This document shows, piece after piece, positions 43,677-52,742 of a stretch of 64,000 nt of DNA. How positions within the stretch are numbered: the stretch's first letter is position 1; each line of letters starts with the position of its first letter. This DNA comes from Rhizobium sp. Root274 (GTDB taxonomy: Bacteria; Pseudomonadota; Alphaproteobacteria; Rhizobiales; Rhizobiaceae): contig NZ_LMJE01000001.1 of NCBI RefSeq assembly GCF_001429245.1, positions 525,048 through 589,047 on the forward strand, given 5' to 3'. The position numbers and the translations under genes were made by a program. The notes beneath the pieces were generated by a model that saw only the letters and a list, made by a program, of their open reading frames with translations, was not told where the DNA came from and searched no databases.

Positions 43677-43925
43677 ATGCGCGCCACCTGGAGCAAACCC
43701 GTGATCCTGCATGCGATCGGCGAAGACGGCGAGGACGTCGTGGTCGAGAATTCGCTCGGGGCATCCTGGGCGCTGATCGAGGACTGGCCGGAAGAGGATG
43801 GCGAGGCGCTGGACAAGGCGCTCTTGGTGCTGGGCGCCGTTGCCCAGGGCAAGGCCAAGGAAGAAGACGGCCGCAAGGCGCTGATCGCGGCTGCGCTGGA
43901 AGCAGGCGTGAAGATCACCGCCTGA
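43677..43925 (+). CDS. DUF982 protein
   Basis: 82 aa. SWALIEDWPEEDGEALDKALLVLGAVAQG followed by KALIAAALEAGV is the DUF982 pattern, a small domain abundant in Rhizobiales with unknown function. The ATG at 43677 has GAGAGAGACG upstream. It is a lone gene; the next gene converges on it. Confidence 0.7.
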   Translation: MRATWSKPVILHAIGEDGEDVVVENSLGASWALIEDWPEEDGEALDKALLVLGAVAQGKAKEEDGRKALIAAALEAGVKITA

Positions 43926-44027
43926 CGGCGGTGGTGCTTCTCATGATCTGTAGCCTCAAGCCGCCCACGGGGCGTCGAGGACCGGGGCCGGACCCGATGC
44001 TCGCGGCTGGCTTTTCCCGCCCGAAGT

Positions 44028-45095
44028 TTACGGGGTCAGGGTGGTCTCGGTGGGCTGCTCCGGCGGCAGAAGGGCGGCCTCGTTAGTGGTGTCGCCCGTT
44101 GTGCCATCGGTCGTGCCATCGGGCGGCAAGGTCGGGTCGATGACCACGTCGGTGCTCGTGTCCGTGGCGCCATCCGTGCCCGGATCGGTGCCGGTGTCGG
44201 TTCCGACATCGGTTCCCGGATCAGTCACTGTGCCGGGGTCGGTAACCGTATCGGGGTCCGTTCCCGGGTCGACCGGGTCGACGGTCGGATCGAAGGGAGT
44301 GACGGCGGCGAGTTCTTCGCGGATCTGGTCGATCTTGCCGACCGCCGGACCGACACCGAGCAGGTCCTTGGCCCAGGCAAGCGTTGCATCGTCGATCACG
44401 GTTCCGGGCTTAGCGGCGGCCTGCAAGGCAGCGCGCAGGGCCTCGTCGTCGAGCGCGACGTCCGTCGGCACGGTATCGACGCCGCCGGCCAGTTCAGAGG
44501 CGGCATAGGCCATGGCGTAATCGCGGATGGCAGCCATGCGCGGATCGGTCGAGTTCATATAGGCGTGGTAGTTGCGGTTCAGCGAGTTGAGGCCGGCGAG
44601 GTCGGACTTGGCGGGGCCAAGCTCGGGTTTCACTTGCGGAACGGAGGCGAGCGTGGTCACGGCTTCGACCGGCTCCTCGACGAGCGGGGCGGATGCCGGG
44701 CGCTTGCCGCGCGTTTGGGAGAGCTGGGTCTTGGTCGTCGTCTTTTGGCTTTTGGCCGCCTTCTGGCTCTTGCCTGTCAGCGTATCCAGGGCTTCGGTCA
44801 GGATATTGCTCTTGCGGCTCGTGCCCTGGCTGCTGCCGGATTGACCGCGGTCGGTGCTCTTGGCTTCACGGGTTTCGGATCCGCGATCCTTGCTACCGCC
44901 ATTGCCCCCACCATTGCCTCCGCCATTGCCGCCACCGTTGCCGCCGCCATTTCCACCACCATTGCCACCACCATTGCCGCCCTTGGCGAATGCGGCGGGA
45001 ACAGCAATGCCGCCATCACCGGCGAAGGGCACGACAGGTGCCGTCGACAGGGCAACAGTAAGCGTGGCCAGAATGGCGAGACGCTGCGTCTTCAT
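44028..45095 (-). CDS. Secreted Gly-repeat and Thr/Asp-repeat protein
   Basis: 355 aa with a signal peptide (residues 1-37, ending AFA). A run of GGGN units follows (about residues 38-67), then a basic linker, a folded middle part (about 165-270, LNSLNRNYHAYMNSTDPRM), and a C-terminal tail of DPGTD/TGT repeats (about 275-355). The folded region recalls repeat-bearing secreted proteins of rhizobia; I know no function. The DNA under the Gly repeats is a 12-base tandem repeat and prone to slippage. Confidence 0.7.
   Translation of the reverse strand: MKTQRLAILATLTVALSTAPVVPFAGDGGIAVPAAFAKGGNGGGNGGGNGGGNGGGNGGGNGGGNGGSKDRGSETREAKSTDRGQSGSSQGTSRKSNILTEALDTLTGKSQKAAKSQKTTTKTQLSQTRGKRPASAPLVEEPVEAVTTLASVPQVKPELGPAKSDLAGLNSLNRNYHAYMNSTDPRMAAIRDYAMAYAASELAGGVDTVPTDVALDDEALRAALQAAAKPGTVIDDATLAWAKDLLGVGPAVGKIDQIREELAAVTPFDPTVDPVDPGTDPDTVTDPGTVTDPGTDVGTDTGTDPGTDGATDTSTDVVIDPTLPPDGTTDGTTGDTTNEAALLPPEQPTETTLTP
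44899..44985 (-). repeat. 12-base tandem repeat in Gly-rich coding region
   Basis: About seven near-identical units coding Gly-Gly-Gly-Asn or a variant. On the plus strand the unit reads CCATTGCCGCCA with changes at a few third positions. It is inside the coding sequence of the secreted protein; unit number is likely to vary between strains. Confidence 0.7.
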
Positions 45096-45237
45096 GGTGT
45101 TCCTCCGGGCGTATCAGATGGGCACGGGTGTCAAGCCGTCGTTAGGGGAACTGTCGCAGGCAGGCGTGAGCATCGCGTCAAGAGATCCATTCGAATTTTA
45201 GCAGATTCTTTGATTGCGTCATGGAGGCAGCTGCGGC

Positions 45238-45681
45238 TCAGCCGATGACCCGCAGCGTGACGGCGGCGAGAAGTGCATAGCGGCCGAACTTAGCGAGCGT
45301 CACCAGCACCAGGAAAGGCAAAAACGGGGCGCGCAGCACACCGGCGACGAGCGTGATGGGATCGCCGATCACGGGCATCCAAGATAAAAGCAGTGACCAC
45401 AGGCCGAAGCGACGATACCAGCCGGAAGCCTTGTCGAGCGAGGCCGGCGAAACAGGGAACCAGCTTTTTCTGCGAAAGCGTTCGATGAAACGGCCGAGGA
45501 TATAGTTGACGAGGGAGCCTGCCACATTGCCGATCGTCGCCACCAAGAGAAGCGCGAAAAGCGGATGGCGCTTGGTGGCGATCAGACCAACAAGCAGCGC
45601 CTCAGACTGCGCCGGCACAAGCGTCGCGGCGAGGAAGGCTGCGGAAAACAGGCCGAGATAGCTGGCGAGATCGATCAACAC
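45238..45681 (-). CDS. YqaA/DedA-like membrane protein
   Basis: 147 aa. VTT/SNARE-associated features: VPAQSEALLVGLIATKRHPLFALLLVATIGNVAGSLVNYILGRF, then a second half with PVIGDPITLVAGVLRAPF. YqaA proteins are small DedA relatives proposed to transport or flip lipids. It starts with GTG at 45681, and a 7-bp hairpin covers its ribosome-binding region. A single gene. Confidence 0.8.
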   Translation of the reverse strand: MLIDLASYLGLFSAAFLAATLVPAQSEALLVGLIATKRHPLFALLLVATIGNVAGSLVNYILGRFIERFRRKSWFPVSPASLDKASGWYRRFGLWSLLLSWMPVIGDPITLVAGVLRAPFLPFLVLVTLAKFGRYALLAAVTLRVIG

Positions 45682-45699
45682 GCAGGCTCTCTAGCCTGC
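45682..45699 (-). promoter_or_regulatory. Hairpin over the ribosome site
   Basis: GCAGGCT-ctct-AGCCTGC, seven perfect pairs around four bases, ends immediately before the GTG start of the YqaA-like gene. It would hide the AGAGAG sequence that serves as its ribosome site. It could lower translation or act as a thermosensor; or the true start lies further in. Confidence 0.4.
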
Positions 45700-45772
45700 G
45701 CGGTGGGCGGTGGCAATGTCGCGAGCGGGCAAACGGACAGGTGACGGAAGGGGCGCCGACGCCTTTCGGGCT

Positions 45773-46969
45773 TTATGCCATCCTGGCAGGAGACGGATCG
45801 GCGTCCAAGGGATCGCCGGACACCGACAGCTTCAACTGGCTGGCGGCGACAGCATAACCGCCGGCAGCGCCATCAATGAAATGCATATGCCCCCGCTCCA
45901 GCGGCGTCGGCACGAAGCAGGTCATCAGGGCCGATTCCTGGAGATGCAGGCCGTAGCGGCAGATGCCGGCGGCAGCGGCCGTCTCCAGCAAGTTGCGGAT
46001 GCGCGCGAGTCGTGCCGGGTCGGTGTCGACCGTCATCTTCAGCCCGTCGTCGAACTTGCGGAAATCGGTGTTCATGCGCACGTCGCGGACATAGTCATGG
46101 GCATCGAACCGGCCGAACTTGAGGTGGGTTCGGTGGAGAAATGCCGTCAGGTAATATTGCAGGAGAATATAGAGCTTGCGCTGCAGGCGACGGCCCGGAG
46201 GTGCCGTGGCGCGGGCTTCGAGGTTGAGCGCTTCCAGCGTCAGGCCAAGGCTCGGGCCTCCATCGGCCACGGGATGGCCCATCTGTGCATCGGCAGAGGC
46301 AATGGTGACGATCTCCGCGACGAGGCGGCGGAAGTCGCGGTCCTGGTCGGCCGCGGCCGGCTGGGCGATGATCGAGGCGATGGCGCCGTTGCGGGCAGCG
46401 ATCGGCTGCCAGCGGCAGGAGAGACCGGAGAGATTGGGCTGGGTTCCGGGCGGCGCCGGATCGACCAGGTAGCGGCCGGCCTTCATTTCCGCCTCGGCCC
46501 AATGACTGCCGCCGCCGGAGAACATGGCATAGGTTACGCCTTCGCTGACGGCAAAGCGCGCCAGGCGGACATCCTGGCCATGGGCGCGGATATCTGCGAC
46601 CGGGACCAGAGCGGTGCGCATCTCGAGGTCATATTCCTCCTCCACCCAGCGGCGCACTGCGGCAAGTGCGGTGCGCGCGGTCTCGCCATCTTCCGGGGGA
46701 ACGGCGACCAGCGCGCCATCGCCGCCAAAGATGAAGGGCAGATCGTGCTCACCCGTGGCATTGAGGATGGCGGAGATGACGGCGACGCCGGCGAGATTGA
46801 CCGACTTGTAGCGACCGGCAGCAATGGCGCCGGTGGAATCGACGATATCGGCGACGGCGAGCATCCAGCCATCGGGCAGCGGATGGTAATTGCCGTCATC
46901 GATCACGCCTTCGAATTTCTCGAAGGCAGGAATGGTGCGGAAAAAGCTTGACGCGGTGGCCTTGCTCAT
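45773..46969 (-). CDS. DUF3095 adenylate-cyclase-like protein
   Basis: 398 aa. The N-terminal half matches a nucleotide cyclase fold: GWMLAVADIVDSTGAI (first metal-binding Asp) and FIFGGDGALVAVP (second). The C-terminal half (about residues 190-398) is DUF3095-specific, with RWQPIAARNGA and LLQYYLTAFLHRTHLKFG. This family is probably a class III cyclase derivative; whether it makes cAMP is unknown. GAGGAC precedes the ATG at 46969; the upstream frame extends to 47197 without support. It lies alone. Confidence 0.75.
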   Translation of the reverse strand: MSKATASSFFRTIPAFEKFEGVIDDGNYHPLPDGWMLAVADIVDSTGAIAAGRYKSVNLAGVAVISAILNATGEHDLPFIFGGDGALVAVPPEDGETARTALAAVRRWVEEEYDLEMRTALVPVADIRAHGQDVRLARFAVSEGVTYAMFSGGGSHWAEAEMKAGRYLVDPAPPGTQPNLSGLSCRWQPIAARNGAIASIIAQPAAADQDRDFRRLVAEIVTIASADAQMGHPVADGGPSLGLTLEALNLEARATAPPGRRLQRKLYILLQYYLTAFLHRTHLKFGRFDAHDYVRDVRMNTDFRKFDDGLKMTVDTDPARLARIRNLLETAAAAGICRYGLHLQESALMTCFVPTPLERGHMHFIDGAAGGYAVAASQLKLSVSGDPLDADPSPARMA

Positions 46970-47219
46970 CTCGGTGTCCTCACGGCGGTCCATGTCGTGG
47001 CTTACACCAAAGTCTGAAGAGACGGACCCATGCGATAGGTTCGTGGCATCCGGCTTTGGTATGATTGTCACGATCACAGCGACGACGACTGCATCAAAAT
47101 AGTTTCGATGACCGTCGGTCACAACCATGTGCGAAAGATTGCCGGGGACGAGACGGATGGCAGCGGCAGCAACAGAAGAGATGAGCGGCCCGCCCAATTG
47201 CAGGCGGGCCTGCCGTTAA

Positions 47220-47510
47220 TCAGACGACCCGGCGTGCGGCGTCTTCGACGCTTTCACCAGCACGTTCGCCGTCGCGGTAACCCTGGTCTGCATCGTCATC
47301 GGGCGCATGATCGCGCACGGCGTGTGGAGTGGGCGTGGTGATCGCACCATGGTTGGGGTCGTTCACGTCCTGACCCATGCTGCCATTTTCATCGGGCATG
47401 CGCTCGCGCGCGCTTTCGACGCGGCGACGGTTGCGCTCCATGTTTGCGGCCTCAATGAGGTCTGTCAGTTCAGTCTCGGACATGCCGGAGAGGTCAATGG
47501 GGCTGGTCAC
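47220..47510 (-). CDS. Small hydrophilic protein, unknown
   Basis: 96 aa from GTG at 47510, preceded by GAGGAGA at the right distance. Sequence is charged: SETELTDLIEAANMERNRRRVESARERMPDE, then Asp/Asn-rich (QDVNDPNHG, DDDADQGYRDGE). No domain is recognised and it is probably partly disordered. The gene is separated from the next (chemoreceptor) by 140 bases. Confidence 0.6.
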   Translation of the reverse strand: MTSPIDLSGMSETELTDLIEAANMERNRRRVESARERMPDENGSMGQDVNDPNHGAITTPTPHAVRDHAPDDDADQGYRDGERAGESVEDAARRVV

Positions 47511-47650
47511 GGGGATATCTCCTCGGATTGCGCGCGGCGCGGAATTTTGGCCGGCGGGGTCGAGGAGATAATGCGCGAGGGCGAAAAAGGTGCCCCCGTA
47601 GCAAGGAAGGCCGGTGGAGCCATCAGGCCCCATCCGGCACGACACTTTGA

Positions 47651-49339
47651 TCAGGCAGCGCGATGTACGGAATGTGCCGAACTTTTGCCGGACGTCTGCG
47701 AGGTCTTGAAGCGGGCGATGAGACCATAAAGCTTCTCTGCGCCTTCGGCGAGCGAGGTCGCGGCTGCGCTGGCTTCCTCGACCGTTGCGGCGCTTTGCTG
47801 GGTCACCTTGTCCAGCATGTTGATCGAAGCGTTGATCTCACCGATGCCCGTTGCCTGTTCGCGGGCGGACACCGAGATCGCCTCGACATTGGCATCGATT
47901 TCCTGAACCTGTTCCACGATCGAATCCAGTGCGTTGCCGGTCTTGTCGACGAGGGTGACGCCCTGACGTACCGCCTCGGCAGACTTTGCAATCAGGCCCT
48001 TAATGTCCTTGGCGGCGCTGGCCGAGCGCTGGGCCAGTTCGCGGACTTCCTGGGCAACGACGGCAAAGCCCTTGCCGGCTTCGCCGGCGCGGGCGGCTTC
48101 GACGCCGGCGTTGAGCGCGAGCAGGTTGGTCTGGAAGGCGATCTCATCGATCACGCCGATAATGTTCTCGATTTCCTTGGACGCATTGGCGATGTCGTCC
48201 ATGGCGGCCGTTGCCTGCTTGACCACGGTGCCGGAGGCTTCCGCATTGGAGCGGGTTTCGCCGACGAGCCGGGTGGTGGCGACCGTGCGGTTGCTGGTGT
48301 CCTTGACGGTCGAGTTGATCTGTTCCAGGGCGGCGGCGGTCTCTTCCACGGTCGCGGCCTGGCGCTCGCCATTGGTCGCGATGCCGTTGGAGACGTCCTG
48401 GATAACGGCCGCATTGTCGGCGACGGACTGGGCCGACTGGACGATCGCGGCTACGGTTTCGTCAAGCGCCTGGGCGGCCGTGTTGACGTCGAGGCGGGTC
48501 TTTTCGAGCACGGCGTCGAGCGCCTCGTTGATGCGCACGGTCAGATCACCTTCCGCCAGCCGCTTGATGGCGGCGCCGATGATCTTGACTGCCTTCATGC
48601 GCGGGGTGATGTCGGTTGCGACCTTTATCACCTTGTAGACCTTGCCGCGGGAATTGAAGACCGGGGTATAAGCCGCCTGGATCCAGACCTCGCGGCCACC
48701 CTTGCCGTAGCGGACGAAATTCGACGAGATGAATTCGCCGCCGCGCAGGCGCTCCCAGAACTGGGCATATTCACTGGTGGCTGCGTAAGCCGGCTCGCAG
48801 AACATGCGGTGATGCTGGCCGACGATCTCCTGGCTGGAATAGCCCATGGCATTCAGGAAATTGTCGTTTGCCTGAACAATGGTACCGTCGATTTCGAATT
48901 CGATGATGGCCTGAGACTGATCGATGGCGCGCAGGCGATTGCCCTCGTGCAGCGAGGCGATCTTGGTCGCGGTGATATCGGAGGCCATCTTCAGGATCCG
49001 CACGACCCGCCCACCCTGGAAGACCGGATTGTAGGTGGCCTCGATCCAGACATCATCGCCTGCCTTGCTCTGGCGACGGAATTGGCCGCTTTGAAAGCGA
49101 CCGGCGGCAAGCTCCGACCAGAAGCGCTGATAATCCGGCGAGCTGCGGATCGCGTCTTCGCAGAAGATGCGGTGATGCTTGCCGACGATCTCCGAAAGGT
49201 CATAGCCGAGCGCCTTGCAGAAGTTCTCGTTGGCATCGAGGATTGTGCCGTCCGGCTTGAACCAGATCATGGCTTGCGAATTGGAGAGCGCGCGCATGTC
49301 GTCGGCGACGCGGGAGGCGTGCAAATAGTCGGTAAGCAT
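47651..49339 (-). CDS. Soluble chemoreceptor with two PAS domains
   Basis: 562 aa, no membrane helix. Two PAS repeats: residues about 13-125 ([37 protein letters not shown]) and 135-250 ([38 protein letters not shown]). A HAMP-like link follows, then the signalling domain with [19 protein letters not shown] domains may hold flavin or haem, so energy or oxygen taxis is likely, as for Aer-type receptors. The repeats are similar and probably arose by duplication. It ends in HRAA, without the WEEF tether. Confidence 0.9.
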   Translation of the reverse strand: MLTDYLHASRVADDMRALSNSQAMIWFKPDGTILDANENFCKALGYDLSEIVGKHHRIFCEDAIRSSPDYQRFWSELAAGRFQSGQFRRQSKAGDDVWIEATYNPVFQGGRVVRILKMASDITATKIASLHEGNRLRAIDQSQAIIEFEIDGTIVQANDNFLNAMGYSSQEIVGQHHRMFCEPAYAATSEYAQFWERLRGGEFISSNFVRYGKGGREVWIQAAYTPVFNSRGKVYKVIKVATDITPRMKAVKIIGAAIKRLAEGDLTVRINEALDAVLEKTRLDVNTAAQALDETVAAIVQSAQSVADNAAVIQDVSNGIATNGERQAATVEETAAALEQINSTVKDTSNRTVATTRLVGETRSNAEASGTVVKQATAAMDDIANASKEIENIIGVIDEIAFQTNLLALNAGVEAARAGEAGKGFAVVAQEVRELAQRSASAAKDIKGLIAKSAEAVRQGVTLVDKTGNALDSIVEQVQEIDANVEAISVSAREQATGIGEINASINMLDKVTQQSAATVEEASAAATSLAEGAEKLYGLIARFKTSQTSGKSSAHSVHRAA

Positions 49340-49613
49340 GGATTTTTCCCCGAAAAGACCTTTGGGGCATCACACCATGCTTTGATTAAAGCTTCCTAAA
49401 TTACAACCCCCAGGAGATGCCGACAGCAGCGGATATTTCTGTGGCCGCACTCCCGTCGCCGGGCTTTCTAGCGGCTTTGGGGGGCGATCAGCGATGCCGG
49501 CGCATCGCGGTTGCGGACGATGTGCGCACGGCTCGCTCATCGGTCAAGGTGAGGTTGCGCAGCCAACCCCTCCCCCAGGTAGGCATCAGGGAGGGGCTGG
49601 CCATGATTATTGC

Positions 49614-50015
49614 TCAGCGTTCCGGATTGTCGGCATTCGCCATGGGCGACGGGCGGCCGTCTTCGCCGTCTTCGCCCTGACGCTGATCGATGTCTTCCAT
49701 ATCGGCATCGACGAGGTAGGTGTCGGTGCCGCCAAGGCGAGCGGCTTCACGTACGGCATCATGATTGGTCATGTCGATCTGGGCATCCAGCCCCTCTTCG
49801 GCTCGTTCAGGGTCTTGCCCGAGCACCGAGAGGTTCTCGTCGCCCTGCCCGCCAAGCAGATCGGCATTGCTGTCGGGCCGCTTGGCATGGGCTTCGCGAT
49901 AGCCTTCCTCGCCGGCGCCGGCTTCGTGACCGCTTTCGCCGGCCGTATCCTGAAGCTTGCGCACACCGTTTTCACGATGGTTCATCGCGTTGTCGCTCGT
50001 CTCGTGATTGCTCAT
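49614..50015 (-). CDS. Small acidic hydrophilic protein, stress-type promoter
   Basis: 133 aa, rich in Asp, Glu, Gly, Asn and His, with no hydrophobic segment. GGAGGAAG lies before the ATG. It looks like the disordered, water-soluble proteins induced by drying or salt stress. A GGAAC-N17-CGTT promoter lies 40-65 bases upstream, which fits a general-stress gene. No domain name can be given. Confidence 0.6.
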   Translation of the reverse strand: MSNHETSDNAMNHRENGVRKLQDTAGESGHEAGAGEEGYREAHAKRPDSNADLLGGQGDENLSVLGQDPERAEEGLDAQIDMTNHDAVREAARLGGTDTYLVDADMEDIDQRQGEDGEDGRPSPMANADNPER

Positions 50016-50054
50016 GGGTCTTCCTCCGTTGGGTGCTTATGGTCTTGTTCAGTC

Positions 50055-50080
50055 AACGAGGCGGAGGGCCGCTTCGTTCC
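50055..50080 (-). promoter_or_regulatory. Candidate EcfG/RpoE2 stress promoter
   Basis: On the minus strand GGAAC (50080-50076) is followed after 17 bases by CGTT (50058-50055). It matches the general-stress sigma consensus and lies 40 bases before the acidic protein start. Confidence 0.6.
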
Positions 50081-50208
50081 GCCGCCTGGCACTTGCGCCC
50101 GCAGCGGAGATCAGTGTGGGCAGGTGCATGGACTTATTGCGCAACGTGTTTCGGCATGCTCTAAAACGAAGCAGGTAAGGGTGGGTCGGCATTCGGAGAG
50201 AAACGTCA

Positions 50209-51753
50209 TTGACCTTGGGTCCAAACCTCGTCTTGCGCTGGTTCCGGGCAATCCAGATCGGCGGCGTCCTGCTGCCCCTGATCGGCTGCCTGATCTGGAC
50301 CTCGCTCTCGTTCAGAGAACAGTGGAACGCGGCGACCGAACATGCGGTCGGTACCGTCGGTCTGGTGCGACAATATTCGCAGCGTCTCGTCGAAACGCAG
50401 CTGATCAAGCACCGGGCGGCGCTGAGCCGCGTCGAGGGCGAGAACACAGAGTTTTTGCGGTCTGAATCGTTTCACCGCTTTCTCACGGCCCTGGATTCGG
50501 ACCGGGCCCTGTCTTACGGCCTCGCCGTCATCGCGCTCGACGGCGAGGTGATCGCCTCGAGCCGCAGCTTCCCCGTTAATGTGCGCTTTGGCCAGCGAGA
50601 CTATCTCGACGCAGTGCGCGACGGCGCCGGGCTGTTCATCGACCGGATCAAGCTGGAACCAGGCGATCGGGATGCAGTGATCGTGGCGAGCGCCTTTATC
50701 ACTCCCGGCTTTCGCGGCGCGATCGTCTCCTCCATGCCGGCAGAGAGCAGCCGGACCTTCCTGCGCACCATCGCCGCCTCCGACGGGGAAGCGGCCTCGC
50801 TACTGCGCGAGGACGGCAAGCTTCTGGTGCGGCAGATCCCGTCCGACCCGGTGTGGCTGCCGGAGGGTTCGCCGGCCTTGGAGAACATTAAGGATGCCAA
50901 TGAAGGTGTCTATGAGGCTCTCGCTGTGTCGGACGGCGTGAAACGCATTTATGCCTTCAGCCGTCTGGAGAACCTATCGCTGGTGGCCAATTTCGGCGTG
51001 CCGACCGAGCGGATCTTCATGGCAACGGCCATGAGTTCCCTGCCCGTCTGGCTGCTGATGCTGGCGATCAGCGCCTTCACGCTGGTGGCGAGTGGTTTGG
51101 CGCGGCGCAGCATTCTTGCGCAGATCGATGCGGAGGTGCGGGCGCTCAGACTGGCAGAGGCCGAAACCCGGGCCCAGCAGCGCTCCGAACTGGTGCGCGA
51201 AATGAACCATCGGGTGAAGAACAATCTCGCCATGGTCAGCAGCCTGATCAACCTGCATCAGCGGCAAAAGGGCAAAGTGGACGCGCAGGACCTGCAGATG
51301 CGCGTGCGGGCGCTGGCGGAGGTGCACGACCTACTCTACCGATCGAGCCATGGTGAGAGGATCGACCTCGGCATACTTCTGCGCCGGGCCTGTGATCCGG
51401 GCACGCTGTTGCCGGAAGAGCGCGGCATCCGCTTCGATTATGTGCTGCCGGAAGGCATTCTCGTGCCGGCGGACCGGGCCTCGCCGCTGGCGCTTGCCGT
51501 GCTGGAGCTCGTCACCAATGCGGTCAAACATGCCTTTGTCGATCGCGACAGCGGTACCATCCGCCTCGCGCTGAAAGCTGTCGGCGAGGAGGAGGGCGAA
51601 ATCACCGTTTCGGACGACGGGGTCGGCATGGCGCAGACCACCACCCGCCGCTCCGGTACCGGCCTGGTCGACGCCTTCGTGCAGCAGGTGGGCGGCGAGA
51701 TCACGAGGACGGTGGACGGCGGCACGACTTACGTGATCCGGTTTGGTCTGTGA
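50209..51753 (+). CDS. HisKA_2-type sensor histidine kinase
   Basis: 514 aa from TTG at 50209 with GGAGAG upstream. TM1 about 15-31, a periplasmic Cache-like sensor (residues about 40-270, with YGLAVIALDGEVIASS and FGQRDYLDAV), TM2 about 275-300, coiled linker, HisKA_2 domain with EMNHRVKNNLAMVSSLIN (His 334), and a C-terminal ATPase with LELVTNAVKHAF, DDGVGM and GTGLV. No response regulator is adjacent. Kinases of this type feed the general stress pathway through PhyR in related bacteria. Confidence 0.85.
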   Translation: MTLGPNLVLRWFRAIQIGGVLLPLIGCLIWTSLSFREQWNAATEHAVGTVGLVRQYSQRLVETQLIKHRAALSRVEGENTEFLRSESFHRFLTALDSDRALSYGLAVIALDGEVIASSRSFPVNVRFGQRDYLDAVRDGAGLFIDRIKLEPGDRDAVIVASAFITPGFRGAIVSSMPAESSRTFLRTIAASDGEAASLLREDGKLLVRQIPSDPVWLPEGSPALENIKDANEGVYEALAVSDGVKRIYAFSRLENLSLVANFGVPTERIFMATAMSSLPVWLLMLAISAFTLVASGLARRSILAQIDAEVRALRLAEAETRAQQRSELVREMNHRVKNNLAMVSSLINLHQRQKGKVDAQDLQMRVRALAEVHDLLYRSSHGERIDLGILLRRACDPGTLLPEERGIRFDYVLPEGILVPADRASPLALAVLELVTNAVKHAFVDRDSGTIRLALKAVGEEEGEITVSDDGVGMAQTTTRRSGTGLVDAFVQQVGGEITRTVDGGTTYVIRFGL

Positions 51754-51851
51754 GGGGTAGTCGTCGCGGCGGATCATGCCGGAAATGGCGGCGGTCCGAC
51801 CAGAGATTGAACGGCAGCCATTGAGCTTGTGGCCGGCTCTGAGGCCAACAA

Positions 51852-51879
51852 AAAGCCGCCGGGTTGCCCCGACGGCTTT
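51852..51879. terminator. Hairpin terminator
   Basis: AAAGCCG-c-CGGG pairs with CCCG-a-CGGCTTT around a TTGC loop, giving an 11-pair stem with one mismatch. It is placed between two convergent genes (kinase and YidB-like gene) and is symmetrical enough to work in both directions. Confidence 0.7.
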
Positions 51880-51901
51880 GAAACTCGACTGGACGGATCG
51901 A

Positions 51902-52294
51902 TCAGACGAACTGGCTGAGCCCCGGAACCGAGGCCACGACTTCATCCACCACGTCGGCGCCGGCATATTCGCGGGCAACCGCCATGGTTTCCTTGGCGAG
52001 GGTGGAGATTTCGCCCATGCCGAGGCCTTGAGACATCAGCTGCTGGCCGAGGCCCATGATGCCGCCGCCGCCGATGGCGCTCATCAGGCCGCCGAGCAGA
52101 CCGCCGCCGCCTGCACCTTCGCCATTGTGCTTGGCAACCAGTTCGGCCGCACCCGGGATGGCTTCGATCATGCGGGCGACCGGGCCGTCGGCTGCTTCGC
52201 GCTGCAGGAAGCCGAGCATCATGCCGAGTGCCGTTTCAGCCTTGTCCGGGGAAATGCCGACATTGTCGGCGATGCGGGTGACGAGTTCGCTCAT
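51902..52294 (-). CDS. Small YidB/DUF2780-like protein
   Basis: 130 aa. ADNVGISPDKAETALGMMLGFLQREA is a helical bundle half; a Gly-rich middle follows (GEGAGGGGLLGGLMSAIGGGG); then ISTLAKETMAVAREYAGADVVDEVVASVPG. Family assignment (YidB/DUF2780 or DUF2267) is a guess from this pattern; function unknown. AGGAGG precedes the ATG at 52294. A 16-bp palindrome lies just upstream. Confidence 0.6.
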   Translation of the reverse strand: MSELVTRIADNVGISPDKAETALGMMLGFLQREAADGPVARMIEAIPGAAELVAKHNGEGAGGGGLLGGLMSAIGGGGIMGLGQQLMSQGLGMGEISTLAKETMAVAREYAGADVVDEVVASVPGLSQFV

Positions 52295-52742
52295 GGGGTA
52301 TCCTCCTGCGGGAAATTTGACGTTAACGTCAACGTAATAGAAGTTTCTGTTGAACTCAAGCGCTGCACGACGGCCCGGTGGAAAAATGCCGGGGAGTTCA
52401 TACCCTGCCCTTTTCGCCTGGTCGCCATTCACTTCGCGGCCGGCGCAGCCCCTATGCGCCTCTACGCCATTGGCAAGATGCAGCATCGGCCGTTTGCCAG
52501 CACCAGACCGCTGCGCGAAACTGCGGCAGGACCGGCTTCAGGCTTGGCTTCGGATGGCCACGACGCGCGCGCCTCTGCTTCGTCACCTGCGGCGCCGTCT
52601 TCTACCTCGCGCTTGCATTCGCCCAGCCTGCTCATGTTTCGCAATGAGACGCCTGACCGTTGTCGATGTTCCACACAATCCTTATAAGAGCAAGCTCAAG
52701 TGTCGATGACATATCCGCACGAGCGATGGGAGACGCATTCGC
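52295..52742. other. Intergenic region with palindrome
   Basis: The palindrome at 52317-52332 is the only clear signal. ORFs in the rest overlap each other and have no motif. The region holds the promoters of the divergent YidB-like and HerA-like genes. Confidence 0.4.
52317..52332. promoter_or_regulatory. Perfect 16-bp palindrome
   Basis: TTGACGTTAACGTCAA lies 23 bases before the YidB-like start. It resembles sites of MerR-type regulators such as LiuR, but that link is by pattern only. No MerR gene is in the window. Confidence 0.5.

Noticed and set aside
44899-44985. Short tandem repeats that could suggest a CRISPR array
   Set aside because: Units are 12 bases with no unique spacers and lie in a coding frame giving Gly-Gly-Gly-Asn.
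47663-49399. 578-codon plus-strand ORF opposite the PAS chemoreceptor
   Set aside because: Shadow of the PAS-PAS-MCP gene.
49567-49596. CCCCTCCC/GGGAGGGG inverted repeat as a terminator
   Set aside because: Loop of 14 bases and no T-tract; it may be part of the intergenic repeat style, not a certain terminator.
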